From: Streptomyces sp. NBC_01232
GTDB taxonomy: Bacteria; Actinomycetota; Actinomycetes; Streptomycetales; Streptomycetaceae
Length of the DNA stretch: 64,000 nucleotides
Assembly (NCBI RefSeq): GCF_035989885.1
Contig: NZ_CP108518.1
Coordinates: 6,563,001 to 6,627,000 of the forward strand
Direction: 5' to 3'
Part shown: positions 45,738 to 54,132 of the stretch, piece after piece
Layout: every line of letters begins with the position of its first letter
Position numbering within the stretch: position 1 is the first letter of the stretch
Notes under the pieces: model-generated
Databases searched by the model: none
Seen by the model: only the letters and a program-made list of their open reading frames with translations
What the model was told of the DNA's origin: nothing
Made by a program: the position numbers and the translations under genes

Positions 45738-46580
45738 ATGGCCCAAGTCGTCCGCGCCGCGCTGGTCCAGGCCACCTGGACCGGAGACACCGATTCGATG
45801 ATCGCCAAACACGAGGAGTACGCCCGCCGGGCGGCTGCCGAGGGCGCGAAGATCATCGGCTTCCAGGAAGTCTTCAACGCCCCCTACTTCTGCCAGGTCC
45901 AGGAGCCCGAGCACTACCGCTGGGCCGAGGCCGTCCCCGACGGCCCGACCGTACGCCGTATGCAGGACCTGGCCCGCGAGACCGGCATGGTGATCGTCGT
46001 ACCGGTCTTCGAGCTGGAGAGCGAGGGCTTCTACTACAACACCGCCGCCGTCATCGACGCCGACGGCAGTTACCTGGGCAAGTACCGCAAGCACCACATT
46101 CCCCAGGTCAAAGGCTTCTGGGAGAAGTACTACTTCCGTCCGGGCAACCTCGGCTGGCCCGTCTTCGACACCGCCGTCGGCCGGATCGGCGTCTACATCT
46201 GCTACGACCGCCACTTCCCCGAGGGATGGCGCCAACTGGGCCTGGCCGGAGCCCAGCTGGTCTACAACCCGTCCGCCACCTCCCGAGGCCTGTCCGCATA
46301 CCTGTGGCAGCTGGAGCAGCCCGCCTCCGCCGTCGCCAACGAGTACTTCATCGCCGCCATCAACCGCGTCGGCCAGGAGGAGTACGGCGACAACGACTTC
46401 TACGGCACCAGCTACTTCGTCGACCCGCGCGGCCAGTTCGTCGGGGAGGTCGCCAGCGACAAGGACGAGGAACTCGTCGTCCGCGACCTCGACTTCGACC
46501 TGATCAAGGAGGTCCGCGACCAGTGGGCCTTCTACCGCGACCGCCGTCCCGACGCCTACGGAGGGCTCGTACAGCCGTGA
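45738..46580 (+). CDS. Beta-ureidopropionase (nitrilase superfamily)
   Basis: A 280-residue C-N hydrolase, probably cleaving N-carbamoyl-beta-alanine to beta-alanine, ammonia and CO2. The catalytic triad is visible: Glu in FQEVFNAPY near residue 45, Lys in KYRKHHIPQ near 117, and Cys in ICYDRHFPE near 154. The ATG at 45738 has GAGGAG seven bases upstream. The next gene starts inside its stop codon. Position beside a dihydropyrimidinase supports the assignment over other nitrilase-type amidases. Confidence 0.88.
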   Translation: MAQVVRAALVQATWTGDTDSMIAKHEEYARRAAAEGAKIIGFQEVFNAPYFCQVQEPEHYRWAEAVPDGPTVRRMQDLARETGMVIVVPVFELESEGFYYNTAAVIDADGSYLGKYRKHHIPQVKGFWEKYYFRPGNLGWPVFDTAVGRIGVYICYDRHFPEGWRQLGLAGAQLVYNPSATSRGLSAYLWQLEQPASAVANEYFIAAINRVGQEEYGDNDFYGTSYFVDPRGQFVGEVASDKDEELVVRDLDFDLIKEVRDQWAFYRDRRPDAYGGLVQP

Positions 46581-47869
46581 CCAACCCGACCCCGCTCCAC
46601 AACCGCCACCGCACCGTGCTGCCCGACTGGCTCGCGCTCTACTACAAGCACCCCATCGAGCTCACCCACGGCGAGGGCCGTCACGTCTGGGACGCGGACG
46701 GCAACCGCTACCTCGACTTCTTCGGCGGCATCCTCACCACGATGACCGCCCACGCCCTGCCCGAGGTCACCAAGGCCGTGTCCGAGCAGGCCGGGCGGAT
46801 CATCCACTCCTCCACGCTCTACCTCAACCGGCCGATGATCGAGCTGGCCGAGCGGGTCGCCGCCCTCTCCGGCATCCCCGACGCCCGGGTCTTCTTCACC
46901 ACCTCCGGTACCGAGGCCAACGACACCGCCCTGCTGCTCGCGACGACGTACCGCCGCTCCAACCAGATCCTGGCGATGCGCAACAGCTACCACGGCCGGT
47001 CCTTCTCCACCGTCTCGATCACCGGCAACCGCGGCTGGTCCCCGACCAGCCTCTCGCCGCTCCAGACGTACTACGTCCAGGGCGCCGTCCGCACCCGCGG
47101 CCCGCTCGCCCACCTGGACGACGCGGCCTTCACCGCCGCCGCCGTCGCGGACCTGGAGGACGTGCTCGGCCAGGCCCGCGGGGGAGTGGCCGCCCTCATC
47201 GCCGAGCCGATCCAGGGCGTCGGCGGCTTCACCTCACCGCCCGACGGCCTCTACGGTGCCTTCCGGGAGGTCCTGGACCGCCACGGCATCCTGTGGATCA
47301 GCGACGAGGTGCAGACCGGCTGGGGTCGCACCGGTGAGCACTTCTGGGGCTGGCAGGCGCACGCCCAGAACGGCCCGCCGGACATCCTCACCTTCGCCAA
47401 GGGCATCGGCAACGGCATGTCCATCGGCGGGGTCGTGGCCCGTGCCGAGGTGATGAACTGCCTGGACTCCAACTCCATCTCCACCTTCGGCGGTTCCCCG
47501 GTCACCATGGCGGCCGGCGTCGCCAACCTCGCGTACCTGCTGGAGCACGACCTCCAGGGCAACGCCCGCCGCGTCGGCGGCCTGCTCCTGGAGCGGCTGC
47601 GGGGGATCGCCGCCACCGTGCCCGCCGTACGGGAGGTCCGCGGCCGGGGCCTGATGGCCGGCCTGGAACTCACCAAGCCCGGCACCGACGAGGCCGACCC
47701 GGACGCGGCCGCCGCCGTCCTGGAGGCGGCCCGCGAGGGCGGCCTGCTGCTCGGCAAGGGCGGCGGGTACAACACCAGCGTGCTGCGCATCGCGCCGCCG
47801 CTCTCCCTCACCGTCGCCGAGGCGGAAGAGGGCGCCGAGATCCTCGAACAGGCCTTGCGCAGCATTTGA
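46577..47869 (+). CDS. Class III aminotransferase (probable beta-alanine transaminase)
   Basis: A 430-residue PLP enzyme of fold type I. The PLP lysine lies in TFAKGIGNG near residue 275; the cofactor-binding Asp is in ISDEVQTGWGRTGEHF near 245, and SGTEANDTALLLA near 110 binds the phosphate. In this operon the natural substrate is beta-alanine (or 3-aminoisobutyrate from thymine), giving malonate semialdehyde. GTG start overlaps the preceding stop by four bases. AGXT2-like enzymes are the nearest analogues. Confidence 0.88.
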   Translation: MTNPTPLHNRHRTVLPDWLALYYKHPIELTHGEGRHVWDADGNRYLDFFGGILTTMTAHALPEVTKAVSEQAGRIIHSSTLYLNRPMIELAERVAALSGIPDARVFFTTSGTEANDTALLLATTYRRSNQILAMRNSYHGRSFSTVSITGNRGWSPTSLSPLQTYYVQGAVRTRGPLAHLDDAAFTAAAVADLEDVLGQARGGVAALIAEPIQGVGGFTSPPDGLYGAFREVLDRHGILWISDEVQTGWGRTGEHFWGWQAHAQNGPPDILTFAKGIGNGMSIGGVVARAEVMNCLDSNSISTFGGSPVTMAAGVANLAYLLEHDLQGNARRVGGLLLERLRGIAATVPAVREVRGRGLMAGLELTKPGTDEADPDAAAAVLEAAREGGLLLGKGGGYNTSVLRIAPPLSLTVAEAEEGAEILEQALRSI

Positions 47870-47882
47870 GTAGGGGGATCAC

Positions 47883-49283
47883 ATGAGCATCCGCACCCTG
47901 ATCCGCGGCGGCCTCGTCGTCACCGCCTCCGACGAGGTCCACGCGGACGTCCTGATCGAGGACGGCCGCGTGGCGGCGCTGGCCGCGCACGGCTCGGCGG
48001 CCGCCGGGGCCTGGACGGCCGACCGTACGATCGACGCCACCGGGAAGTACGTCATCCCCGGCGGGGTCGACGCGCACACCCACATGGAACTCCCCTTCGG
48101 AGGCACCTCGGCCTCCGACACCTTCGAGACCGGAACCAGAGCCGCCGCCTGGGGCGGCACCACCACCATCGTCGACTTCGCCGTGCAGAGCGTGGGCCAC
48201 TCCCTGCGCGAGGGACTCGACACCTGGTACGCCAAGGCCGACGGCAACTGCGCCATCGACTACGCCTTCCACATGATCCTCTCGGACGTCAACGAGAGGA
48301 CGCTCAAGGAGATGGACCACCTCGTCGGTGAGGGGGTCACCTCCTTCAAGCTGTTCATGGCCTACCCCGGAGTCTTCTACAGCGACGACGGACAGATCCT
48401 GCGGGCCATGCAGCGCGGCGCCGCCAACGGCGGGCTGATCATGATGCACGCCGAGAACGGCATCGCGATCGACGTACTCGTCGAACAGGCCCTCGCCCGC
48501 GGGGAGACCGACCCCCGCCACCACGGCGAGGTCCGCAAGGTGCTGCTGGAGGCCGAGGCCACCCACCGGGCCATCCAGCTGGCGCGGGTCGCCGGCGCCC
48601 CGCTGTACGTGGTCCACGTCTCCGCGGAGGAAGCGGTCGCCGAGCTCGCCGCCGCCCGCGACAAGGGTCTCCCCGTCTTCGGGGAGACCTGTCCGCAGTA
48701 CCTGTTCCTGTCCACCGACAACCTGGAGGAGCCCGACTTCCAGGGCGCCAAGTACGTGTGTTCCACCCCGCTGCGTCCCCGGGAGCACCAGGCGGCGCTG
48801 TGGCGGGGCCTGCGGACCAACGACCTCCAGGTGGTCTCCACCGACCACTGCCCCTTCTGTTTCCGGGGCCAGAAGGAGCTGGGCCGCGGGGACTTCTCCA
48901 AGATCCCCAACGGGCTGCCGGGGGTGGAGAACCGCATGGACCTCCTCCACCAGGCCGTCCTGGACGGGCACATCAGCCGCCGACGCTGGATCGAGATCGC
49001 CTGTGCGAGCCCGGCCCGGATGTTCGGTCTCTACCCGCAGAAGGGCACCATCGCGCCGGGTTCCGACGCCGACATCGTCCTCTACGATCCGCACGCCGAG
49101 CAGGTCATCTCCGCCGAGACGCACCACATGAACGTGGACTACTCGGCGTACGAGGGCAAGCGGATCACCGGACGCGTCGACACCGTGCTCTCGCGCGGCG
49201 AACTCGTCATCGACCAGCGCGAATTCACCGGCCGGGCCGGCCACGGCGCCTTCGTCCACCGCTCCACCTGCCAGTACCTGTAA
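47883..49283 (+). CDS. Dihydropyrimidinase
   Basis: A 466-residue cyclic amidohydrolase opening dihydrouracil or dihydrothymine rings to N-carbamoyl amino acids. The metal HxH is in GGVDAHTHMELP near residue 60, the carboxylated lysine in TSFKLFMAYPG near 155, further ligands in MMHAENG and VVHVSAEE, and the catalytic Asp in STDHCPF near 322. It could also act on hydantoins, but the neighbours (ureidopropionase and aminotransferase) favour pyrimidines. GGGG lies ahead of the ATG. Confidence 0.93.
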   Translation: MSIRTLIRGGLVVTASDEVHADVLIEDGRVAALAAHGSAAAGAWTADRTIDATGKYVIPGGVDAHTHMELPFGGTSASDTFETGTRAAAWGGTTTIVDFAVQSVGHSLREGLDTWYAKADGNCAIDYAFHMILSDVNERTLKEMDHLVGEGVTSFKLFMAYPGVFYSDDGQILRAMQRGAANGGLIMMHAENGIAIDVLVEQALARGETDPRHHGEVRKVLLEAEATHRAIQLARVAGAPLYVVHVSAEEAVAELAAARDKGLPVFGETCPQYLFLSTDNLEEPDFQGAKYVCSTPLRPREHQAALWRGLRTNDLQVVSTDHCPFCFRGQKELGRGDFSKIPNGLPGVENRMDLLHQAVLDGHISRRRWIEIACASPARMFGLYPQKGTIAPGSDADIVLYDPHAEQVISAETHHMNVDYSAYEGKRITGRVDTVLSRGELVIDQREFTGRAGHGAFVHRSTCQYL

Positions 49284-49305
49284 AGAGCGTCAAGGAGCCG
49301 CCCGT

Positions 49306-50304
49306 ATGGACTTCGGCCTCGTCCTGCAGACCGACCCGCCCGCATCCCAGGTCGTCAGCCTCATGAAGCGCGCCGAGCGCAACGGCTTCCGCTACGGCTG
49401 GACCTTCGACTCCGCCGTGCTGTGGCAGGAGCCGTTCGTCATCTACAGCCAGATCCTGGAACACACCCGCAAGCTGCACATCGGCCCCATGGTCACCAAC
49501 CCCGGCACCCGCACCTGGGAAGTGACCGCCTCCACCTTCGCCACACTCAACGACATGTTCGGCAACCGCACCGTCTGCGGGATCGGGCGCGGGGACTCGG
49601 CGATGAGGGTCGCCGGGCGCAAGCCCAACACCCTGGCCCGGCTCGGCGAGGCCATCGACGTCATCCGGGACCTGGCCGAGGGCCGCGAGGCCCTGGTCGA
49701 CGGCAACCCGATCCGCCTGCCGTGGGTCCGCGACGGGAAGCTCCCGGTGTGGATGGCGGCGTACGGGCCGAAGGCGCTGGCCCTGGCGGGGGAGAAGGCC
49801 GACGGCTTCATCCTCCAGCTGGCCGACCCCTACCTGACCGAGTGGATGGTCAAGTCGGTCCGCGAGGCCGCCGTGGCGGCCGGCCGGGACCCGGCGGAGA
49901 TCACCATCTGCGTGGCGGCCCCGGCGTACGTGAGCGAGGACCTCGCGCACGCCCGGGACCAGTGCCGCTGGTTCGGCGGCATGGTCGGCAACCACGTCGC
50001 CGACCTGGTCGGCCGCTACGGAGAGCACTCGTCGATGGTTCCCGACGAGCTGACCGAGTACATCAAGTCCCGCGAGGGCTACGACTACAGCCACCACGGA
50101 CGGGCCGGGAACCCGTCCACCGACTTCGTCCCCGACGAGATCGTCGACCGCTTCTGCCTGCTGGGCCCGGTCGAGGCGCACATCGAGAAGCTGAGGACCC
50201 TGCGCGACCTGGGAGTCGACCAGTTCGCCGTCTACGACATGCACGACGCACGGGAGGCAACGATCGACGCGTACGGCCAGCACATCATCCCGTCGTTCAA
50301 CTGA
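49306..50304 (+). CDS. LLM-class F420-dependent oxidoreductase (TIGR03842-like)
   Basis: A 332-residue TIM-barrel oxidoreductase of the luciferase-like group. It opens with MDFGLVLQTDPPASQVVSL, with the cofactor-site strands HIGPMVTNPGTRTWEVTAS near residue 60 and GIGRGDSAMRVAGRKP near 92, and a C-terminal DQFAVYDMHD. From memory, a named subfamily of this type (TIGR03842) accompanies dihydropyrimidinases in actinobacteria. It starts 22 bases after dihydropyrimidinase behind AAGGAG. Its reaction is not established; reducing the pyrimidine ring is one possibility. Confidence 0.82.
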   Translation: MDFGLVLQTDPPASQVVSLMKRAERNGFRYGWTFDSAVLWQEPFVIYSQILEHTRKLHIGPMVTNPGTRTWEVTASTFATLNDMFGNRTVCGIGRGDSAMRVAGRKPNTLARLGEAIDVIRDLAEGREALVDGNPIRLPWVRDGKLPVWMAAYGPKALALAGEKADGFILQLADPYLTEWMVKSVREAAVAAGRDPAEITICVAAPAYVSEDLAHARDQCRWFGGMVGNHVADLVGRYGEHSSMVPDELTEYIKSREGYDYSHHGRAGNPSTDFVPDEIVDRFCLLGPVEAHIEKLRTLRDLGVDQFAVYDMHDAREATIDAYGQHIIPSFN

Positions 50305-50431
50305 CCCCCACGCGCACCGCGGGGCCGACCGGGAGGCCGGCCCCGCAGCGGGCTGCCGACGGCGCTCGGCCCCGGGACAACACGCCGTGGAGGTGAGGAC
50401 GGATCACTGGCCGGCAGTGCGCTGGGCCAGG

Positions 50432-50611
50432 TCACAGGCCGAAGATCCGTGCGATGAAGAACGCGCCGACGAGCAGAGCGCCGGCGACTATCAGCCACAG
50501 CCAGAATGCGGGATGCTCCCAGACGCCGCCATCCGCGCGTTCCTGGTGTGCCTCCGCTGTCGATCCTTCGGCCGGTGGGGTTTCCTCAGGCGGTACGAGT
50601 GGATCGGACAT
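50432..50611 (-). CDS. Small single-pass membrane protein
   Basis: A 59-residue protein with a Pro/Glu-rich N-terminus (MSDPLVPPEETPPAEGS) and one C-terminal hydrophobic helix from FWLWLIVAGALLVGAFFIA. An excellent ribosome site, GGAGGGAG, lies eight bases before the ATG. It resembles, from memory, the DUF6480 group of small Streptomyces membrane proteins. It lies downstream of, and on the same strand as, the photolyase gene. Function unknown. Confidence 0.72.
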   Translation of the reverse strand: MSDPLVPPEETPPAEGSTAEAHQERADGGVWEHPAFWLWLIVAGALLVGAFFIARIFGL

Positions 50612-50887
50612 GGCTCACGCTCCCTCCGGTTCTCTTCTCTGTCCCCTGACGCCTGCTGCACGGATCAGGTCTTCGCCGGTTGCCGACGCATCGGCAGGAA
50701 CAAGGGTTTCTGCACGCTCGTGGTGCGCGAGAGCCAGGCCGAGCGACCCGGCCATTTCACCCCTCATTCGCCTCGTGCGCCGCCCCCGGATGCACCGCCG
50801 TATCAGTCGACGCCCTCCGCGGTCCCGCATCTGTGTCCCCTCCTCGACGAGCCACAGGTTTCGAACAGCGTTCGGACGGCCGAGACC

Positions 50888-52396
50888 TCAGGGCGCCTCG
50901 CCCTCCCGGTCGTGTTCCTGGCGGAGCAGTTGCGGCAGATCGTCCAGCCGGTCGAGACCCCGCACGGCGCCGGCCGTGCGGGCGTTGTGCCTCAGGAGGG
51001 CTTGGTGGCGGTGGAGGAAGGACCAGTAGCCGGCGGTGAACGGGCAGGCGTCTTCGCCGACGCGGGAGCCGGGGCGGTAGCGGCACGGCCCGCAGAGGTC
51101 GCTCATGCGGTTGATGTAAGCGCCGCCGGACGTATAGGGCTTGGTGGTCATCCGGCCGCCATCGGCGTACTGGGACATGCCGACCACGTTGGGCAGCATC
51201 ACCCAGTCGTAGCCGTCGACGAAGGAGCGGTGGAACCAGTCGGTGAGGGCTTCCGGGTCCCAGCCCCGCTGGAGGGCGTAGCTGCCGAGGACCATCAGCC
51301 GTGGGATGTGGTGGGTCCATCCGGTGTCCCTGACCTGGCGGAGTACGGTCGAGAGGCAGTGGGCCGATACGGCGTCGGCATCGAGCGAGACCCACCAGGC
51401 GGGCAGGGGAGCGGTGTGCCCCAGGGCGTTGGACTTCCGGTAGTCCTCTCCGAAGTGCCAGTACAGGTGCCAGACGTACTCGCGCCAGCCGGCGACCTGC
51501 CTGATGAAGCCCTCGGCGGAGTTGAGCGGTGCCCTGCCCGTTCGCCAGGCGGTCTCTGCACGGCTCACGCACTCGGAGGGATCCAGCAGGCCCAGGTTGA
51601 GGGAGGAGGACAGCAGGCTGTGGCTCAGTACGGGATCGGCAGCCAGCATGGCGTCCTCGTGGGCGCCGAAGCCCGGGAGCCGGAGGTCGACGAAGCGCCG
51701 AAGTGCGGCGAGCGCCTCTCGCCTGTCGGCGGGGAAGAGCCGGGGGCCGTCCCGGCCGACGAAACAGACATCGCCGGTGCGCTCCCAGCGGTCGAGGTCC
51801 TCGCGGACCAAGGCGTCGATCTCGTCCTCGCGAGGGCGGTAGGGGGCGGGGGAACCAAGCGTCCGAGCTCCCCGCGGCGGGGGCTGCCGGTTGTCGTGGT
51901 CGAGGTTCCACTGTCCTCCCACCGGTTCGCCCCCGTCCATCAACAGGTCGTGTTCCCTGCGCACATGGCGGTAGAAGTTCTCCATCCGCAGCCCGCCTCC
52001 GGGGTGGGAGGCAGCCCATGCGGCGAACTCCTCCCGGGTGATGAGGAAGCCGCGGGGAGGGAGGACCGTGACGTTGTCCAGGGAGTTCACGAAGACCGCC
52101 GCGGCCCGGGAGGTCGGGTGGCAGACGGTGACGGGCTTGCCGCCCACCGCCCGGCGCAGGCCCTCACGGTAGGTGTCGGCCTTGACGTAGACGACGCGGT
52201 CGCCGAGTTCGGCGGCGCGGTGCCGCATCGCTGAAAGAATCAGGTGGGCCTTGGCCCGGTGAAACCGGCGGCGCCGGAATACGGCCCGTGATTCGATCAT
52301 CACCACCGGACTCTCGCGGGAGGGCCCGCCGTCCTCCCCCGCGGCGGTGAAGGCCGGTCCCAGCTGGTCCCCGAAGAGCCAGTGCGTGCTGTTCAT
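50888..52396 (-). CDS. phrB: Iron-sulfur bacterial (6-4) photolyase
   Basis: A 502-residue DNA repair enzyme of the FeS-BCP cryptochrome/photolyase class. Four cysteines C347, C435, C438 and C451 have exactly the spacing of the [4Fe-4S] ligands of Agrobacterium PhrB (350, 438, 441, 454 in that protein). The N-terminal Rossmann part starts HWLFGDQLGPAF. The FAD-binding part includes EGFIRQVAGWREYVW near residue 295 and YDWVMLPNVVGMSQYADGG near 396. It uses light to reverse (6-4) photoproducts. The ATG at 52396 (MNSTHWLF) fixes the start; GAGG lies upstream. Confidence 0.93.
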   Translation of the reverse strand: MNSTHWLFGDQLGPAFTAAGEDGGPSRESPVVMIESRAVFRRRRFHRAKAHLILSAMRHRAAELGDRVVYVKADTYREGLRRAVGGKPVTVCHPTSRAAAVFVNSLDNVTVLPPRGFLITREEFAAWAASHPGGGLRMENFYRHVRREHDLLMDGGEPVGGQWNLDHDNRQPPPRGARTLGSPAPYRPREDEIDALVREDLDRWERTGDVCFVGRDGPRLFPADRREALAALRRFVDLRLPGFGAHEDAMLAADPVLSHSLLSSSLNLGLLDPSECVSRAETAWRTGRAPLNSAEGFIRQVAGWREYVWHLYWHFGEDYRKSNALGHTAPLPAWWVSLDADAVSAHCLSTVLRQVRDTGWTHHIPRLMVLGSYALQRGWDPEALTDWFHRSFVDGYDWVMLPNVVGMSQYADGGRMTTKPYTSGGAYINRMSDLCGPCRYRPGSRVGEDACPFTAGYWSFLHRHQALLRHNARTAGAVRGLDRLDDLPQLLRQEHDREGEAP

Positions 52397-52803
52397 GCGG
52401 CCGCCTCGTGTCGTCGTGGCCCGCGGCGCTTTCGGGCACGGCCCGTCAAGATCGCCACAGGCGCTCCTGAGTACGGATGGAGCGCCTTGTGCGCGTCCGG
52501 TCCCCTCCCTTGTTCGGCGTGCGGCCGGGGTCCGGATGCAGCCGTGCTCCCGGCCTGCAGCCAGACACCCGGCTGCCGCAGCGGAGGGGAGCGAGCAGGG
52601 CCGCTTGCGTGCCGTACGGCAGCCGGAACCACCGCCCAGGCATCCATGCATGCTGATTCGGGCGAAGAGAAAACAAGGCGCAGTAACACATCCTGGACCG
52701 GCGGACGAGGTTCGCTCCGCACGTTCGCCATGGCCCTCAAGGGCGGCGGCCGGCTGGACAGTATGTGAGGCCGCGCCGTCACCAGACGGACGGGAGGCTT
52801 CTC
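52397..52803. promoter_or_regulatory. Divergent control region of the photolyase locus
   Basis: A 407-bp gap between phrB and the DUF427 gene. I see no coding potential worth calling. An A-rich patch (GAAGAGAAAACAAGG around 52664-52678) followed by CAGTAACACATCC stands out as a possible promoter area. No clear palindrome of the type bound by CarH could be fixed by eye. Confidence 0.4.
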
Positions 52804-53313
52804 ATGGGCGGAAAATACACAGGAGACGGTGGCGGTTCCCGGAGCCGGGAGTCGGTGTGGGACTATCCCCGCCCACCCCGGATCGAGGCTGACACACGGC
52901 ACGTGGTGGTGTGTCACGCGGGTGTGGCGCTGGCAGACTCCCGGCGCTGCCTGCGGGTGCTGGAGACCAGCCATCCGCCGGTTTTCTGCATTCCACGGGC
53001 GGATGTGCGTGTCGCATTCCTGTCCGCCTCGGAGCGGCGGAGCGTATGCGAGTGGAAGGGCGTGGCCACCTACTGGAACCTCGCTCTCGCGTCGGACCGT
53101 CCGCCGGAGCCCGAGGTGGCGTGGAGCTACGAGGCGCCGCACCCGGGCTACGCATCGATCAGGGGCCATCTCGCGTTCTACCCCGGCCGGGTCGATGCGT
53201 GCACGGTGGACGGCGAGCGGGTGCGGGCCCAGCCGGGCGGGTTCTACGGCGGGTGGATCACGGACGAGATCACAGGTCCTTTCAAGGGAGGGCCCGGGAC
53301 CGTGGGCTGGTGA
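52804..53313 (+). CDS. DUF427-family protein
   Basis: A 169-residue soluble protein of the DUF427 (NTP-transferase-like cupin) family. Family marks are RHVVVCHAGVALADSRR near residue 32, VCEWKGVATYWNLAL near 81, and WSYEAPHPGYASIRGHLAFYP-like strands with the closing GGFYGGWITDEITGPFKG. The function is unknown; such proteins often sit in photolyase and light-response clusters. The ATG at 52804 has GGGAGG upstream. Likely first gene of a short operon with the dehydrogenase and MerR genes. Confidence 0.88.
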   Translation: MGGKYTGDGGGSRSRESVWDYPRPPRIEADTRHVVVCHAGVALADSRRCLRVLETSHPPVFCIPRADVRVAFLSASERRSVCEWKGVATYWNLALASDRPPEPEVAWSYEAPHPGYASIRGHLAFYPGRVDACTVDGERVRAQPGGFYGGWITDEITGPFKGGPGTVGW

Positions 53314-53390
53314 CGTGGGCGGATGCCGTGCATCCGGGGACAGCCCGGCAGGCGAACCAAGGGCAGGGGGATCCTGCGGAGGGAGTGCTC

Positions 53391-54119
53391 ATGCGTGGAT
53401 CGGACGTGCGGGTCCTTGTCGTGGGTGCCGGCGGCGAAGTCGGCGGCATCGCGGCTCGCCGGCTTGCCGGGCTCGGTGCCTCGGTCGCGCTGGCGGGGCG
53501 CAACCGCGGCCGGATCGCGCAGCGGGCCGAGGCGCTCGGCGGCCTGCCGTGGTGCGTGTTCGACGCCTACGACCTGGACCGCTGCGCGGGCCTGTCGGCA
53601 TGGGCGAAGGCTGCACTCGACGGGCTCGACGCGCTCGTGGTGACGATCGGTGTGGCCGGCTTCGGGCGGGCCCCGGAGGTGACCGACACAGTGTGCGAGC
53701 ATCTTTTCACTGTCAATGCCATGGCTCCGATCGCCATGGTGCGCGGCGCGATCGGAGTGCTGTCCGAGGGTGGTGCGGCCGTCGTGGTGACCGGCGAGAT
53801 CGTGGACCGGCCGGCTCTGGGCATGGCTGACTACGCGGCGTCCAAGACCGCGCTGGCGACCTGGCTGGGAGTGGCCGGCCGGGAGGCCCGACGCCAGGGG
53901 ATCACGGTCACGGACGTGCGTCTGCCCCACCTCGACACCGGTTTCGCCGGGCGCGCGGTGGTGGGCCGGGCCCCGGCACTCGGGCCGGGAGCCGATCCGG
54001 AGGAAGCAGTGGACCGCCTGGTCGTCGTGCCGATACTGGCCGCCCGCGGGGGACCGGGTCATCTGCCGCGACGCGCCGCAAGCTCCGTGCTCCGTACACG
54101 CGTGGATTCCGCGTTCTAG
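53391..54119 (+). CDS. Short-chain dehydrogenase
   Basis: A 242-residue NAD(P)-binding oxidoreductase. The Rossmann motif is GAGGEVGGIAARRL near residue 12, the active tyrosine and lysine are in DYAASKTAL near 146-150, and the segment after DALVVTIGVAGFG replaces the usual NNAG. Ends with basic PRRAASSVLRTRV. GGAGGGA lies ahead of the ATG. Located between DUF427 and the MerR-type regulator, so co-expressed with them. Substrate unknown. Confidence 0.85.
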   Translation: MRGSDVRVLVVGAGGEVGGIAARRLAGLGASVALAGRNRGRIAQRAEALGGLPWCVFDAYDLDRCAGLSAWAKAALDGLDALVVTIGVAGFGRAPEVTDTVCEHLFTVNAMAPIAMVRGAIGVLSEGGAAVVVTGEIVDRPALGMADYAASKTALATWLGVAGREARRQGITVTDVRLPHLDTGFAGRAVVGRAPALGPGADPEEAVDRLVVVPILAARGGPGHLPRRAASSVLRTRVDSAF

Positions 54120-54132
54120 GGGGTGGGGTGCC

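Noticed and set aside
50387..52234. 615-codon plus-strand open frame across the photolyase
   Set aside because: It is antisense to the photolyase, whose four cluster cysteines and FAD motifs are unmistakable.
52890..52916. Perfect inverted repeat TGACACAC/GTGTGTCA inside the DUF427 gene
   Set aside because: It lies well within a conserved coding segment (RHVVVCHAG), where the bases are explained by codon choice, and not in a promoter position.
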